Shown here: positions 21,920 through 31,869 of the stretch, one piece after another
How positions within the stretch are numbered: the first letter of the stretch is position 1
Layout: the number at the start of each line of letters is the position of its first letter
Source of the DNA: Yersinia enterocolitica
GTDB taxonomy: Bacteria; Pseudomonadota; Gammaproteobacteria; Enterobacterales; Enterobacteriaceae
Assembly (NCBI GenBank): GCA_002082245.2
Contig: NBTC02000002.1
Location: forward strand, 1,674,001-1,738,000
Direction of reading: 5' to 3'
Length of the DNA: 64,000 nt
The notes under the pieces: generated by a model
What the model was told of the DNA's origin: nothing
Databases searched by the model: none
Seen by the model: the letters and a program-made list of their open reading frames with translations, nothing else
Translations under genes and position numbers: made by a program

Positions 21920-23182
21920 ATGGATATAAAAATTTAAAAAAATGCACATACAAACTTACGCATAACGTTAATTATTATAGGTGTATCACTTATACTGATT
22001 GCCTGTTTTTTTTACATTTACTCTTTATTCACAAGCCAAAATACGTTATTAGTTGCGCGGGAAAACACTATTTTCATTACGGTTAAGCCTGAGGAATTTC
22101 AGGACGTATTAATTACACGTGCCATTACGGTACCGAAGGAAAGCACGATTATATCAAGTGAACGTGGGGGGAAAGTCATTGAAATTGCCAAAAAAGCTTT
22201 TGAAGCGGTTAACAAAGGTGATGTTATCGTTCGTTTATCCAATTATGATTTCATGTTAGAAACAACCTCCAGAATGGCAGATATCACCGAACAAATAAAT
22301 AATCTGCGTAATATGAAAATGCAATTGGAACAAGATAATCGAGATACCAAACTCAGCCTACAAGAAGCTCGACACCAGATCGGGGTTGTTAGCAAAAACC
22401 TTGTCAGGCATCAAGTCCTCGATACAAAATCGATGATTGCAAAATCAGAGTTAGAAAACCAAAAAGATATACTGAAAAATTGGAAAACTAAGAGTGAGAT
22501 ATTACTAGAACATAATAACAAAAACCAAAAATCACTTCCTAAGCAATTAAATAATATTAATGACTCTATTTTATTACTTGAACGAATGATGGGAATGATT
22601 GAAACGGGCATCGATCAATTAGTAATAACTGCACCTATTGATGGCTCTTTATCTGTTTTGGACATTGAGTTAGGCCAGCAAATAAAGCCTGGTGAAAAAA
22701 TAGCAGTCGTAGATAATTTCAATTCATATTATTTCAATGTTTTTTTGAGTGAATATTACTTGGATAAGATAAAACCACAAACTCGTGTTATTGCAAAAAT
22801 AAATGGCCAGGATATTGTACTGCTTATTGAATCGGTCTCCACAGTTATTGATAATGGCAAGTTTAAGGCAAAGCTGACACCGACTCAATTAAACAAAGTC
22901 CCGCTAAAAAGAGGCCAATCTATTGAAATAGAAATCTCATTGCAAGATGAGAAAGAGAAGATATTATTAGTACCCAATGAAAGTATTACTTCAGATAAAC
23001 ATGGGGGTAACTACCTCTATATCTACCAACAAAAACATGATCATGCGATTAAAACTAAAGTAGAAATTAAGCGCCGCAACGCAGAAAAAACAGAAATAAC
23101 AGCAGGACTAAATTCAGGTCAACGTATTATCATCCCTTCATATTCAAACAGTAACCAATATAATATAATTGAGTTTAAATAA
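21920..23182 (+). pseudogene. darC: DarC-like membrane-fusion protein, early nonsense codon
   Basis: Reading from ATG 21920, the sixth codon is TAA (21935-21937). After it the same frame stays open to 23182 and encodes a complete HlyD-type protein: a membrane anchor (TLIIIGVSLILIACFFYIYS), a first beta/lipoyl segment (STIISSERGGKVIEIAKKAF), a coiled-coil hairpin (about 22270-22610), and a second lipoyl half (ITAPIDGSLSVLDIELGQQI). The intact form would be about 420 residues. The only later ATG (22253) would give 309 residues without the anchor or first lipoyl half, probably useless. One base change would restore the gene. It would bridge the inner-membrane permease to an outer-membrane channel. 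Confidence 0.78.
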
Positions 23183-23183
23183 T

Positions 23184-23843
23184 ATGCTAAACATACAAAA
23201 TGCAGAAAAGTGTTTCATAACAAAAACGATTAAAACCCGGGTATTTAATCACCTGAACCTCGCTGTGGAACAAGGTGAATTCGTATCAATTATGGGTCCA
23301 TCAGGATCGGGGAAATCGACTCTGCTCAACATTATAGGCATGTTTGACTCACTTGATAGTGGCTCACTTACCTTAACAGGAAAGGATGTCGTATCCCTAA
23401 GTTACTCACAACGAATTATATTAAGGCGTGAGTTGATAGGCTATATTGTTCAATCATTTAATCTTATTCCACATTTATCAATATTCGATAATATTGAGTT
23501 ACCACTGAAGTATCGCCATGTTGCAAAAAAAGAACGTATTGAACGCGTTAATCGGATTTTAAACCTTTTTGCTATCGAGAATCGTAGAGATCATAAACCA
23601 ATGCAATTATCGGGTGGTCAGCAACAACGAGTCGCCATTGCCCGTGCCATGGTATCCAATCCAGCATTATTGTTAGCTGATGAACCAACCGGTAATTTGG
23701 ACAGTAAAAACACCCGAAATGTACTTGAACAATTAAGCAGAATAAATCAGACCGGAACAACCATAATAATGGTTACACACTCAGATGAAGCCGCCACATA
23801 TGGTAATAGAATCATAACCATGAGAGATGGAAAATTAACTTAA
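23184..23843 (+). CDS. darD: DarD-like MacB/LolD-type ABC ATPase
   Basis: A 219-residue ATPase, intact. Walker [11 protein letters not shown]-loop VQSFNLIPHLS, signature [14 protein letters not shown], Walker B LLLADEPTGNLDS and H-loop VTHSDEA are all present. It matches the MacB/LolD class that pairs with FtsX permeases, here the broken darB. ATG 23184 starts one base after the darC stop; an upstream TTG at 23169 would overlap darC and is less likely. With permease and fusion protein damaged, the ATPase probably has no working partner from this operon. Confidence 0.85.
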   Translation: MLNIQNAEKCFITKTIKTRVFNHLNLAVEQGEFVSIMGPSGSGKSTLLNIIGMFDSLDSGSLTLTGKDVVSLSYSQRIILRRELIGYIVQSFNLIPHLSIFDNIELPLKYRHVAKKERIERVNRILNLFAIENRRDHKPMQLSGGQQQRVAIARAMVSNPALLLADEPTGNLDSKNTRNVLEQLSRINQTGTTIIMVTHSDEAATYGNRIITMRDGKLT

Positions 23844-23858
23844 AAATAGGAGCGCAAC

Positions 23859-24086
23859 ATGCGTGATATAATACCCATCGTAAACATAGATAGCGTTAAT
23901 ATTAGAGACGTAAATATTAGAAAACTGGAGGAATTAACCTCGCATGAATATAAAGCATTATCGGCCTATCTCATCGGGAAGATCCCTGCTAGCCAATTAT
24001 TGGATGGTGATGAGTTAACTCTATTTAATAAAGAGTTAACTCATCATATGGAGGTAAAAGCAATTAATGTAGGTTTCGCACTATAA
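23859..24086 (+). pseudogene. darE: 75-codon remnant at the DarE (radical SAM) position
   Basis: A 75-residue frame with a good ribosome binding site (ATAGGAG, ATG 23859) follows darD by 15 bp. In darobactin operons this is where the radical-SAM/SPASM enzyme DarE begins. The frame contains no Cys at all, hence no CxxxCxxC, and ends at 24086 overlapping the kgtP stop codon, with no terminator or spacer. I read it as the N-terminal piece of darE left after a deletion that reached the end of kgtP. The alternative, a genuine small protein, cannot be excluded from sequence alone. Confidence 0.5.
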
Positions 24087-25409
24087 CTCAACCTCCTGCC
24101 CTTTGCGGTGCAGGCGCAATGAAACCAGGAAGGTAACGAAGCACATTGCCGAAACGTACCAAAAGAAGCTGTTTTCCATATCAAAAGACTTAAGAGACAG
24201 CGCCACGTATTCAGCACTACCACCAAACATGGCATTTGCAACTGCATAAGACAGGCCAACACCTAAGGCTCTGACTTCTGGCGGGAACATCTCTGCTTTT
24301 AGTAACCCACCAATAGAAGTATAAAAACTGAGAATAATCAGGGCGGTAATAATCAGCATAAACGCAATATATGGACTGGTTACCCCTTTTAGGGCGTGCA
24401 GAATAGGTACCGTTAATAGCATTGATAATAGGCCAAACGTTAGCATAGATGTACGGCGGCTAATGCGATCGGATAATGCACCAAATAAAGGTTGTACCAA
24501 CATAAAAATAAATAATGCCGCCGTCATGACCAGGCTGGCGGTTTTCACATCCATCCCGGCGGTATTGACTAAATACTTTTGCATATAAGTGGTGTAGGTA
24601 TAAAAAGAAAGAGAGCCACCCGCGGTGAAGCCTAGTACCATAATAAATGCGCGACGGTTCTTCCATAGCCCTTTCAAACTACCCGCATCTTTCTTATTAC
24701 GGTTCTTCTCATCCGAGGTTTCATTCAGTGAACGGCGTAAGTAAAGAGCAACCACTGCCAACAGTGCCCCCAGAACAAAAGGAATACGCCAGCCCCAACT
24801 GTGCAATACCTCTGATGAAAGTGTTTGCTGTAATAGAACCAGTACCAATAATGCCAGCAATTGGCCGCCAATTAATGTGACATATTGGAACGAAGCATAA
24901 AACCCTTTGTGCCCTTTCACTGCGACTTCACTCATATAGGTGGCACTGGTACCATATTCGCCCCCAACAGATAACCCCTGGAATAAACGGGCGACTAACA
25001 GTAAGACCGGTGCCAGGCTACCAATTGACGCATAGGTTGGCAGGCAGGCAATCATCAACGAGCCGGCACACATCATATAGACCGAAATCAACATGGATAA
25101 CTTGCGGCCATGTTTGTCAGCAATATAACCAAATAACCAGCCGCCAATCGGCCGCATCAAAAAACCAGCAGCAAAAACACCGGCAGTCTGCACTAATTGG
25201 GTGGTTGGATTATCACTGGGGAAAAAAAGCGGGGCAAAATAGAGCGCGCAAAAAGAGTAAATATAGAAATCAAACCATTCAACCAAATTCCCAGAAGAGG
25301 CCCCAACAATGGCTCGTATCCGTTGCCGGGTATCTGCTTTATCTGTCAGACGTGCTGATGTTCCCTGACCTTCTACCACAGTAGTGTCTAATGAAGTTGT
25401 TTCAACCAT
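24081..25409 (-). CDS. kgtP: Alpha-ketoglutarate permease KgtP
   Basis: A 442-residue MFS symporter of the metabolite:H+ group that imports 2-oxoglutarate. Wording is very close to E. coli Kgt[100 protein letters not shown] and C-terminal LHRKG. It is complete; its stop codon overlaps the end of the dar remnant on the other strand. Upstream 25410-25740 is non-coding. Confidence 0.94.
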   Translation of the reverse strand: MVETTSLDTTVVEGQGTSARLTDKADTRQRIRAIVGASSGNLVEWFDFYIYSFCALYFAPLFFPSDNPTTQLVQTAGVFAAGFLMRPIGGWLFGYIADKHGRKLSMLISVYMMCAGSLMIACLPTYASIGSLAPVLLLVARLFQGLSVGGEYGTSATYMSEVAVKGHKGFYASFQYVTLIGGQLLALLVLVLLQQTLSSEVLHSWGWRIPFVLGALLAVVALYLRRSLNETSDEKNRNKKDAGSLKGLWKNRRAFIMVLGFTAGGSLSFYTYTTYMQKYLVNTAGMDVKTASLVMTAALFIFMLVQPLFGALSDRISRRTSMLTFGLLSMLLTVPILHALKGVTSPYIAFMLIITALIILSFYTSIGGLLKAEMFPPEVRALGVGLSYAVANAMFGGSAEYVALSLKSFDMENSFFWYVSAMCFVTFLVSLRLHRKGQEVEL

Positions 25410-25740
25410 AATGATGCGTCTGCCACATTGTTAAACGTCCATGCCATATAAGCTCAGAACCGAGAAATCACAGACACTGAACTCTCATTTTTATATTGTT
25501 AGATTGTTATATATTGGTAACATTATCGTTTCAATGAGAGTTATAGCGCAGAGAGTAGTTTAGGAAAAACCTCAATTTCCTTTGTGATGTCAATTACATA
25601 AATATGTTAAGTCGACTGTTTGGTGAAGGTTTTTTTGTGAGCGGCACGACAGAAAAAACGGGAACAGTACGTAGTCAAAGTGACGATAAGTGGCCAGCAC
25701 AGCGATTTTGCTGACCCTGTATTCGTCTGCCCTTTTCTGT
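25410..25740. other. Gap between kgtP and DUF924 gene
   Basis: 331 bp holding the kgtP promoter region (AT-rich around 25480-25560). A 97-codon frame crossing it antisense is not supported by codon use or a family match. I see no RNA gene or repeat here. Confidence 0.4.
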
Positions 25741-26280
25741 CTAGAAAGCAGAATCAGGCTGGAGAAGAAAAGCCTGTTCCTCTGCACTTGAGACTCGCCC
25801 AAGGATATGATTGCGGTGTGGGTAACGGCCAAAGCGATCAATAATCGCTTTATGGCGTAACTCATAATCAAGCTGATTGTCATTACCCAATTCGGTAAAG
25901 AGTTCTAATGCCTGTTTATGAATAAGCGCCGATTCGGAATGCATAAAAGGAAGATAAAGAAAGCCGCGTTGAATATCAGATAATTGTTTCGTCTGACCAC
26001 TGCTGATTGCTTCCTGCGCTAGCACCAGCGCCATCCCGTCACAAGAAAATGATGCAGGTAAATCACGGAACAGGTTTCTGCTGAATTGATCCAGTATCAA
26101 TATTTCCGCCAAACGCCCTTCAATTTTAAACCGCCAGTGGGCCAATTCCCCCTTTGATGCCGCTTGCCAAACCGGGCCAAACCGCTTGCGTAGCAGAGCA
26201 TCAAAATCCTCATCCTTTTTGAACCACAACGCCGGGTCCATCTCGTTAAACCAAAAGTCCAGAATCGATTGATACTCCAT
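25741..26280 (-). CDS. DUF924 family protein
   Basis: A 179-residue soluble protein of the DUF924 family, with the family blocks ILDFWFNEMDPALWFKKDEDFD, ILILDQFSRNLFRD and FLYLPFMHSES and the late RFGRYPHRNHILGR. Its function is unknown; the fold is predicted to be helical, TPR-like. ATG 26280 follows AGGGGTG; the longer frame to 26340 has no such site. It stands alone, divergent from moeA, with about 200 bp between them. Confidence 0.85.
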   Translation of the reverse strand: MEYQSILDFWFNEMDPALWFKKDEDFDALLRKRFGPVWQAASKGELAHWRFKIEGRLAEILILDQFSRNLFRDLPASFSCDGMALVLAQEAISSGQTKQLSDIQRGFLYLPFMHSESALIHKQALELFTELGNDNQLDYELRHKAIIDRFGRYPHRNHILGRVSSAEEQAFLLQPDSAF

Positions 26281-26483
26281 GTCACACCCCTGTGTTGCCT
26301 GCCGAAGGTTTATACCCATGAAAATAATAGCACTGATCAAGGCAGTATCAATCTATCGTCTCTTTGCGCCGCCATCCATTCACCCACCTGACAATCTCTG
26401 CCATAATGGTTTCATTATTTGATGGTAGCTCAGCACCCATAATTACCTCTAGCTAACGGTGCACACTGACCACGGAGTCCAGC

Positions 26484-27722
26484 ATGGATCACAGTAATAC
26501 CTCGGATTTACTCTCTCTCGAACAAGCTCTGACTAAAATGCTGTCGCAGGTTACGCCATTGCAGGCAACAGAAATCATCGCATTGACCGAAGCGGCGGGA
26601 CGTATCACCGCCAGTGCAATTACATCACCGATTGCTGTGCCCCCCTTCGCCAATTCAGCCATGGACGGATATGCCGTGCGTTGTAATGAGCTTAGCAGCA
26701 CATTACCGCTGCCGGTGGCCGGCAAGGCTTTTGCCGGTGCACCGTTTAAAGGTGAGTGGCCAGCCAATACTTGCGTGCGAATCATGACCGGTGCCCCTAT
26801 TCCTGAGGGAGCCGATGCCGTCATCATGCAAGAACAGGCCGTGGCTGGCGAACAAGGTGTCATATTCAATAGCCAGGTGCAGGTTGGGCAAAATATCCGC
26901 TTGCCGGGTGAAGATATCCAACAGGGTGCTGCCGTTTTCCCCGCGGGGGTAAAATTAGGCGCGGCGCAATTACCGCTACTCGCCTCATTAGGCATTGCAG
27001 AGATTGCCGTGTTTCGCACACTGAAAGTGGCTATTTTCTCTACCGGCGATGAATTGCAACCAGTCGGGCAGCCCTTAGGCGAAGGACAGATTTACGATAC
27101 TAACCGCTTCGCGGTACGGTTGATGCTGCAACAGTTAGGCTGCCAAATAGTTGACCTTGGCGTGATCCGTGACGATCAACTCGCATTGCGCAAAGCATTT
27201 GAACAAGCCGATGCCGCCGCTGACCTTGTTATCAGCAGTGGTGGTGTCTCGGTGGGTGAAGCGGATTACACCAAACAGATGCTGGAAGAGTTAGGCGATA
27301 TCGGTTTCTGGAAGTTGGCGATAAAACCCGGCAAACCGTTTGCTTTCGGCAAATTGGATAACGCCTGGTTCTGCGGCTTACCGGGTAATCCGGTCTCGGC
27401 GGCGCTAACATTCTATCAGTTGGTACAACCCCTTATTGCTAAACTCTCCGGCCATGCGGGGTGGCGTCCACCACTGCGCCTCAACGCGGTCGCGGCGACA
27501 AAATTGAAGAAATCCCCCGGCCGTTTAGATTTTCAACGCGGTATTTTCTCCACCAATGCTAACGGTGAATTGGAAGTACGCACCACAGGTCATCAGGGGT
27601 CTCACGTATTCAGTTCATTCAGCCAAGGTAACTGCTTTATTGTGCTGGAACGAGAACGCGGTTCTGTCTCGGTCGGTGAAACAGTTGAAATCGAACTGTT
27701 TAACGGGCTATTGGGGCAATAA
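26484..27722 (+). CDS. moeA: Molybdopterin molybdotransferase MoeA
   Basis: A 412-residue enzyme that inserts molybdate into adenylylated molybdopterin to give molybdenum cofactor. Hallmarks are [62 protein letters not shown] and [11 protein letters not shown] followed by [20 protein letters not shown]. coli MoeA is 411 residues. It is followed 24 bp later by moeB. Its product is needed by the FdhF encoded at the left end of the window. Confidence 0.95.
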   Translation: MDHSNTSDLLSLEQALTKMLSQVTPLQATEIIALTEAAGRITASAITSPIAVPPFANSAMDGYAVRCNELSSTLPLPVAGKAFAGAPFKGEWPANTCVRIMTGAPIPEGADAVIMQEQAVAGEQGVIFNSQVQVGQNIRLPGEDIQQGAAVFPAGVKLGAAQLPLLASLGIAEIAVFRTLKVAIFSTGDELQPVGQPLGEGQIYDTNRFAVRLMLQQLGCQIVDLGVIRDDQLALRKAFEQADAAADLVISSGGVSVGEADYTKQMLEELGDIGFWKLAIKPGKPFAFGKLDNAWFCGLPGNPVSAALTFYQLVQPLIAKLSGHAGWRPPLRLNAVAATKLKKSPGRLDFQRGIFSTNANGELEVRTTGHQGSHVFSSFSQGNCFIVLERERGSVSVGETVEIELFNGLLGQ

Positions 27723-27746
27723 ATTGTACATGGTGGAGAGGCTGAG

Positions 27747-28502
27747 ATGCTGCCAGAACTGACCGATGCCCAAGCCCTGCGTTATAACCGGCAAATCGTG
27801 CTGCGCGGTTTTGATTTTGACGGTCAGGAAAAACTGAATGCTGCCAAGGTGTTAATCGTTGGATTAGGGGGGCTAGGATGCGCAGCCGCACAATATCTGG
27901 CAGCAGCAGGCGTGGGCCACCTTACCCTGCTGGATTTTGATACGGTTTCGCTTTCCAACCTGCAGCGGCAGGTTTTGCATCGCGATAATCGTATCGGAAT
28001 GTCAAAAGTGGCCTCTGCGGCACTGACGCTGTCTGAAATGAACCCTCATTTGGCACTGAAATCCATTGATGGTCAGTTAGATGACCAACAACTCGCGGCA
28101 ACCATTGCTGAACATCAGTTGGTGTTGGATTGTACCGATAATGTCACCAGCCGCGAGCAACTCAATCGACTGTGTCATGCACAACGTAAACCACTGGTTT
28201 CAGGTGCAGCAATTCGCATGGAGGGGCAAATTAGTGTTTTCACTTATCAGCCAAACCAACCCTGCTATCGCTGCCTCAGTCGGTTATTCGGTGACAATGC
28301 ACTGACCTGTGTTGAAGCCGGGGTAATGTCGCCCTTGGTGGGGATTATTGGTAATTTACAAGCGATGGAAACCATAAAGCTGTTAGCTGATTATGGTCAG
28401 GTGATATCTGGGCGCATATTGATGTATGACGCCGCAACGGCAGAGTTTCGGACCATGAAGCTAGCCAAAGATGCCCACTGTGAAGTCTGTGGCAAAGATT
28501 AG
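27747..28502 (+). CDS. moeB: Molybdopterin-synthase adenylyltransferase MoeB
   Basis: A 251-residue E1-like enzyme that adenylates the C-terminus of MoaD for molybdopterin synthesis. The nucleotide-binding motif GLGGLGCAAAQYLAAAGVG, the adenylation residues DFDTVSLSNLQRQVLH, Zn pairs CYRC and CEVC, and CVEAGVMSPLVGIIGNLQA are visible. It ends facing the ybiT terminator. Confidence 0.95.
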   Translation: MLPELTDAQALRYNRQIVLRGFDFDGQEKLNAAKVLIVGLGGLGCAAAQYLAAAGVGHLTLLDFDTVSLSNLQRQVLHRDNRIGMSKVASAALTLSEMNPHLALKSIDGQLDDQQLAATIAEHQLVLDCTDNVTSREQLNRLCHAQRKPLVSGAAIRMEGQISVFTYQPNQPCYRCLSRLFGDNALTCVEAGVMSPLVGIIGNLQAMETIKLLADYGQVISGRILMYDAATAEFRTMKLAKDAHCEVCGKD

Positions 28503-28517
28503 CCGCCTATTTAGCGC

Positions 28518-28546
28518 AAAAAAAAAGCTGATGCAATGCATCAGCT
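28518..28546 (-). terminator. Terminator of ybiT
   Basis: AGCTGATGC and GCATCAGCT form a perfect 9-bp stem with a 3-base loop; on the minus strand it is followed by a run of T (A run at 28518-28525 on the plus strand). It may also stop moeB read-through. Confidence 0.85.
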
Positions 28547-28571
28547 CTCTTATCAACACACCATCAACTAA

Positions 28572-30167
28572 TCAGGACTGAATACCCTGGCTACGCAGAT
28601 AGTCTTCGTAGTTACCGGTAAAGTCGATCAGCTTGCCTGGTGTCATTTCAATCACTCGGGTCGCCAAAGAACTAACGAACTCACGGTCATGGGAAACGAA
28701 GATTAGCGTGCCTTCGTACATTTCTAATGCCATGTTCAGCGCTTCAATCGATTCCATATCCAAATGGTTGGTTGGCTCATCCATTACCATGATGTTAGGG
28801 CGCTGCATCATCAGCTTACCAAACAACATCCGCCCTTTCTCACCACCAGACAAGACCTGTACTTTCTTCTTAATATCGTCCTGGCTAAACAGTAAACGGC
28901 CCAGCACACTGCGCACAGCCTGCTCGTCGTCTTTTTCCTGTTTCCACTGACTCATCCAGTCAAATACCGTCAGATCGATTTCAAAATCGCTGGCATGATC
29001 CTGTGCATAGTAACCAATCTTACTGTTTTCAGACCATTTTACGGTGCCAGAATCCGGCTCATAATCCCCTACCAAGGTTTTCAGCAAAGTCGATTTACCG
29101 ATACCGTTTGGCCCGAGGATAGCCACTTTTTCACCCACTTCCAGGCGCAAATCCAGTTTTTTAAACAGCGGGCCGTCATCAAAACCTTTGGCCAACAGTT
29201 CAACTTCCAGCGCATTACGGAACAGTTTTTTATCCTGATCAAAGCGGATAAACGGGTTCTGGCGGCTAGATGCTTTCACTTCATCAAGCTGAATTTTATC
29301 AATCTGGCGGGCGCGAGACGTCGCCTGTTTGGATTTAGAGGCGTTGGCACTAAAGCGGCTAACGAAAGATTGCAGCTCAGAGATCTGGGCCTTTTTCTTG
29401 GCGTTATCTGACAACAGACGATCACGAGCTTGCGTCGCCGCCGTCATGTATTCGTCATAGTTACCCGGATAAACACGCAGTTCGCCATAATCCAGATCCG
29501 CCATGTGGGTACACACCATGTTCAGGAAGTGACGGTCATGGGAAATAATAATCATGGTGCTGCTACGTTCGTTCAGCACTTGTTCCAACCAGCGGATAGT
29601 ATCAATATCCAGGTTGTTGGTCGGTTCGTCGAGGAGCAAAATTTCCGGGTCTGAGAACAGGGCTTGCGCCAGCAATACACGCAATTTAAAGCCAGGAGCG
29701 ATTTCGCTCATCAACCCATAATGTTGTTCAACCGGAATACCTACACCAAGCAATAATTCACCGGCACGGGCTTCTGCGCTGTAACCATCCATTTCACCGT
29801 AGGCAACTTCCAGATCAGCCACTTTATAGCCGTCTGCTTCGCTCATTTCAGCCATAGCGTAGATGCGGTCGCGCTCTTCTTTTACTTCCCACAGCTCGCC
29901 GTGACCCATAATAACGGTGTCCAGCACTGTGTTGTTTTCAAAGGCGAATTGGTCCTGACGTAACTTACCCAGACGCTCATTCGGGTCAAGGAATACGTTA
30001 CCGCCGCTAGGAACTAAATCACCGCCAAGGATTTTCATGAAGGTGGATTTACCACAGCCATTAGCGCCGATCAGACCATAGCGATTACCGCCACCGAATT
30101 TTACTGAAATGTTTTCAAACAGCGGCTTGCTGCCGAATTGCATGGTGATATTGTTAGTACTTAGCAC
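28572..30167 (-). CDS. ybiT: ABC-F ATPase YbiT
   Basis: A 531-residue soluble protein with two ABC cassettes and no membrane part, the ABC-F type that acts on ribosomes. Walker A motifs GANGCGKST and GPNGIGKST, signatures (degenerate first copy [15 protein letters not shown]; second [14 protein letters not shown]), and both DEPTNNLDI / DEPTNHLDM are visible, with a charged linker ([19 protein letters not shown]). Almost every block matches E. coli YbiT. I chose GTG 30167 ([12 protein letters not shown]) to fit the family start; the frame is open upstream to 30248. Confidence 0.92.
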   Translation of the reverse strand: MLSTNNITMQFGSKPLFENISVKFGGGNRYGLIGANGCGKSTFMKILGGDLVPSGGNVFLDPNERLGKLRQDQFAFENNTVLDTVIMGHGELWEVKEERDRIYAMAEMSEADGYKVADLEVAYGEMDGYSAEARAGELLLGVGIPVEQHYGLMSEIAPGFKLRVLLAQALFSDPEILLLDEPTNNLDIDTIRWLEQVLNERSSTMIIISHDRHFLNMVCTHMADLDYGELRVYPGNYDEYMTAATQARDRLLSDNAKKKAQISELQSFVSRFSANASKSKQATSRARQIDKIQLDEVKASSRQNPFIRFDQDKKLFRNALEVELLAKGFDDGPLFKKLDLRLEVGEKVAILGPNGIGKSTLLKTLVGDYEPDSGTVKWSENSKIGYYAQDHASDFEIDLTVFDWMSQWKQEKDDEQAVRSVLGRLLFSQDDIKKKVQVLSGGEKGRMLFGKLMMQRPNIMVMDEPTNHLDMESIEALNMALEMYEGTLIFVSHDREFVSSLATRVIEMTPGKLIDFTGNYEDYLRSQGIQS

Positions 30168-30345
30168 AGAGCTCGCTCTCGATTGGATTACTGAATAGGG
30201 ATATTCAAGAATTATAGAAAATGTGATTCGGCGCGCATTATGCCACAAGATGGCAAGAGTATCGCCTCCAGTTTTGCACGAAATCTCAGCAAGCGCTTAA
30301 ATCTGACGGTAAGTGGCTGCGGCAATAAAAGCTTGATGCCACTAA

Positions 30346-30364
30346 AAGGGGCTATTAGCCCCTT
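30346..30364 (-). terminator. Terminator of the M24 peptidase-like gene
   Basis: AAGGGGCT and AGCCCCTT form an 8-bp stem with a 3-base loop, followed on the minus strand by TTTTAG. It lies 36 bp past the stop codon. Confidence 0.7.
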
Positions 30365-30399
30365 AAATAAATACCCTAAACCCTAGGTTATTCGTGCTG

Positions 30400-31818
30400 T
30401 TACTCATCAATACATTGTAATGCACTGTATTTATCCAGCAGGAATGGCCGCAGATAGCCAACTGTGTTAGACATCGGTAGCACCTCTTCGCTGAGATGGA
30501 TATTCAGGATATCGCTGAGATAACTACGCCGTTTTTGTATTCTTTGCCAAACATCAGGGTACTGAGTAGCGAGCGCATTACGTAAATGCTGATCAGCCAG
30601 TGCAATACACTCCTCAGCACTCACTCCGGCATAACCTTTTACCGAAGGAATGATATCGATTTGGAATATCATCCCACTGCGAATTATCTCTTCAGAATCG
30701 CTATAAATGGGAGAGCACAACCACTCTTCATCAGCAACTAAATGGCCGGGATTTAGCGACCAATGGTATTGTGATTTAGGGAAAACCGTTTCCACTAATG
30801 CGTACATCTCTTTCCCTGGCATACCAATACGAATATTTTCCAGCCAAGCGACGACTGTTGTGTAATAAGGTAGCGCAACCTTATCAAGATAATCTCTTTC
30901 CGCGTGCGGTAGTTCATCTACATGATGAACCGCATAGCCGGTTCTACTGCTCAAACCGCCTTTAAACCCAGTGGTCAATGATATTTTATCGCCGAGTTGT
31001 ACCGCTTTATCACTGGGATATAAATTTGCCTGTTCAAATCTGGCGCCAGTCGCAGCAATTATCACAACAGTGTTCGGTTGGCCTTCATCTGCCAGATAAC
31101 TGCCCAGTTGCTTTTCTGTTATGCCGATATCAACCGCCGCCAATGCATTAAGAATACAATTCGACGCCAAATTAGCGCCATATTCATAGTGCGCCAATTC
31201 ATTAGCATTATTGGTCACTCTAGCTGCAATATCACTGCCAATAAATAGACTGGTAGCGTTAATAATCGTTGCTACCGGTGAAGCAGACTTTTTAATTGCA
31301 TCCAAAATAAAATGCGGAATATCAAATAGCTGACTGTTATCGTCCAACTTACTGGTAAACAGTTTCCATCCTGCAACCCCAATCTTTTTAGCCTGCTGAA
31401 TCCCGGTTGCTGCCAATAATTCAGTAAGCGTTTTACTGTTGTCCATTGGTTGATTTGGCAATGAAAAATAGTGGACATGAATCACGGTATTTCTGACTCT
31501 GGCATAGTCAGATAACTTTAAATTCTCGTTACCTAATAATAAATAGACCTCACCTGACACATGTAACACCAGAGCCGCTTCTTCAAAACGGGGAATAAAC
31601 CCCGCCAGATATTCAAAGTTACCCCCATGCTCTTTGTCCGCATACACCAATAAATAATCGATATCGGCACGGCGCATATTACTAATAACTTTAGCTTTGC
31701 GATATTCGATGGTTTCATCATTAATGGCTACCTTAGTAACAGCATCAAACCTTGGCGGCGTATCAATAGCGTTAAGTTTTATCTGACGCTTAATAATCAT
31801 CTTGTTCATAAGAATCAT
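30400..31818 (-). CDS. M24 (Xaa-Pro peptidase/creatinase) family protein, metal site altered
   Basis: A 472-residue protein with an N-terminal creatinase-like domain (MRRADIDYLLVYAD.., FEYLAGFIPRFEEAALVL) and a C-terminal pita-bread domain. Only part of the metal site survives by eye: the His in NPGHLVADEEW and a Glu in GVSAEECIAL are present. The two Asp positions in the LGDKISLTTGFKGGLSSRTG stretch read as Thr/Ser, and the third-ligand Glu is Asp (FQIDIIPS). It may therefore be a non-hydrolytic or altered enzyme. Start could be 31818, 31809 or 31800; the AAGG box fits 31809 best. Its stop is followed by a terminator. The next upstream gene is a cation transporter (51 bp), possibly co-transcribed. 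Confidence 0.75.
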   Translation of the reverse strand: MILMNKMIIKRQIKLNAIDTPPRFDAVTKVAINDETIEYRKAKVISNMRRADIDYLLVYADKEHGGNFEYLAGFIPRFEEAALVLHVSGEVYLLLGNENLKLSDYARVRNTVIHVHYFSLPNQPMDNSKTLTELLAATGIQQAKKIGVAGWKLFTSKLDDNSQLFDIPHFILDAIKKSASPVATIINATSLFIGSDIAARVTNNANELAHYEYGANLASNCILNALAAVDIGITEKQLGSYLADEGQPNTVVIIAATGARFEQANLYPSDKAVQLGDKISLTTGFKGGLSSRTGYAVHHVDELPHAERDYLDKVALPYYTTVVAWLENIRIGMPGKEMYALVETVFPKSQYHWSLNPGHLVADEEWLCSPIYSDSEEIIRSGMIFQIDIIPSVKGYAGVSAEECIALADQHLRNALATQYPDVWQRIQKRRSYLSDILNIHLSEEVLPMSNTVGYLRPFLLDKYSALQCIDE

Positions 31819-31869
31819 TACCTTGGTTAATTTATTTACACGCCGCCATACCCGCTATTGATGTTGATG

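Noticed and set aside
22253..23182. Separate 309-residue fusion protein starting at ATG 22253
   Set aside because: The frame continues upstream to ATG 21920 with a membrane anchor, broken only by TAA at 21935; the short version lacks essential parts.
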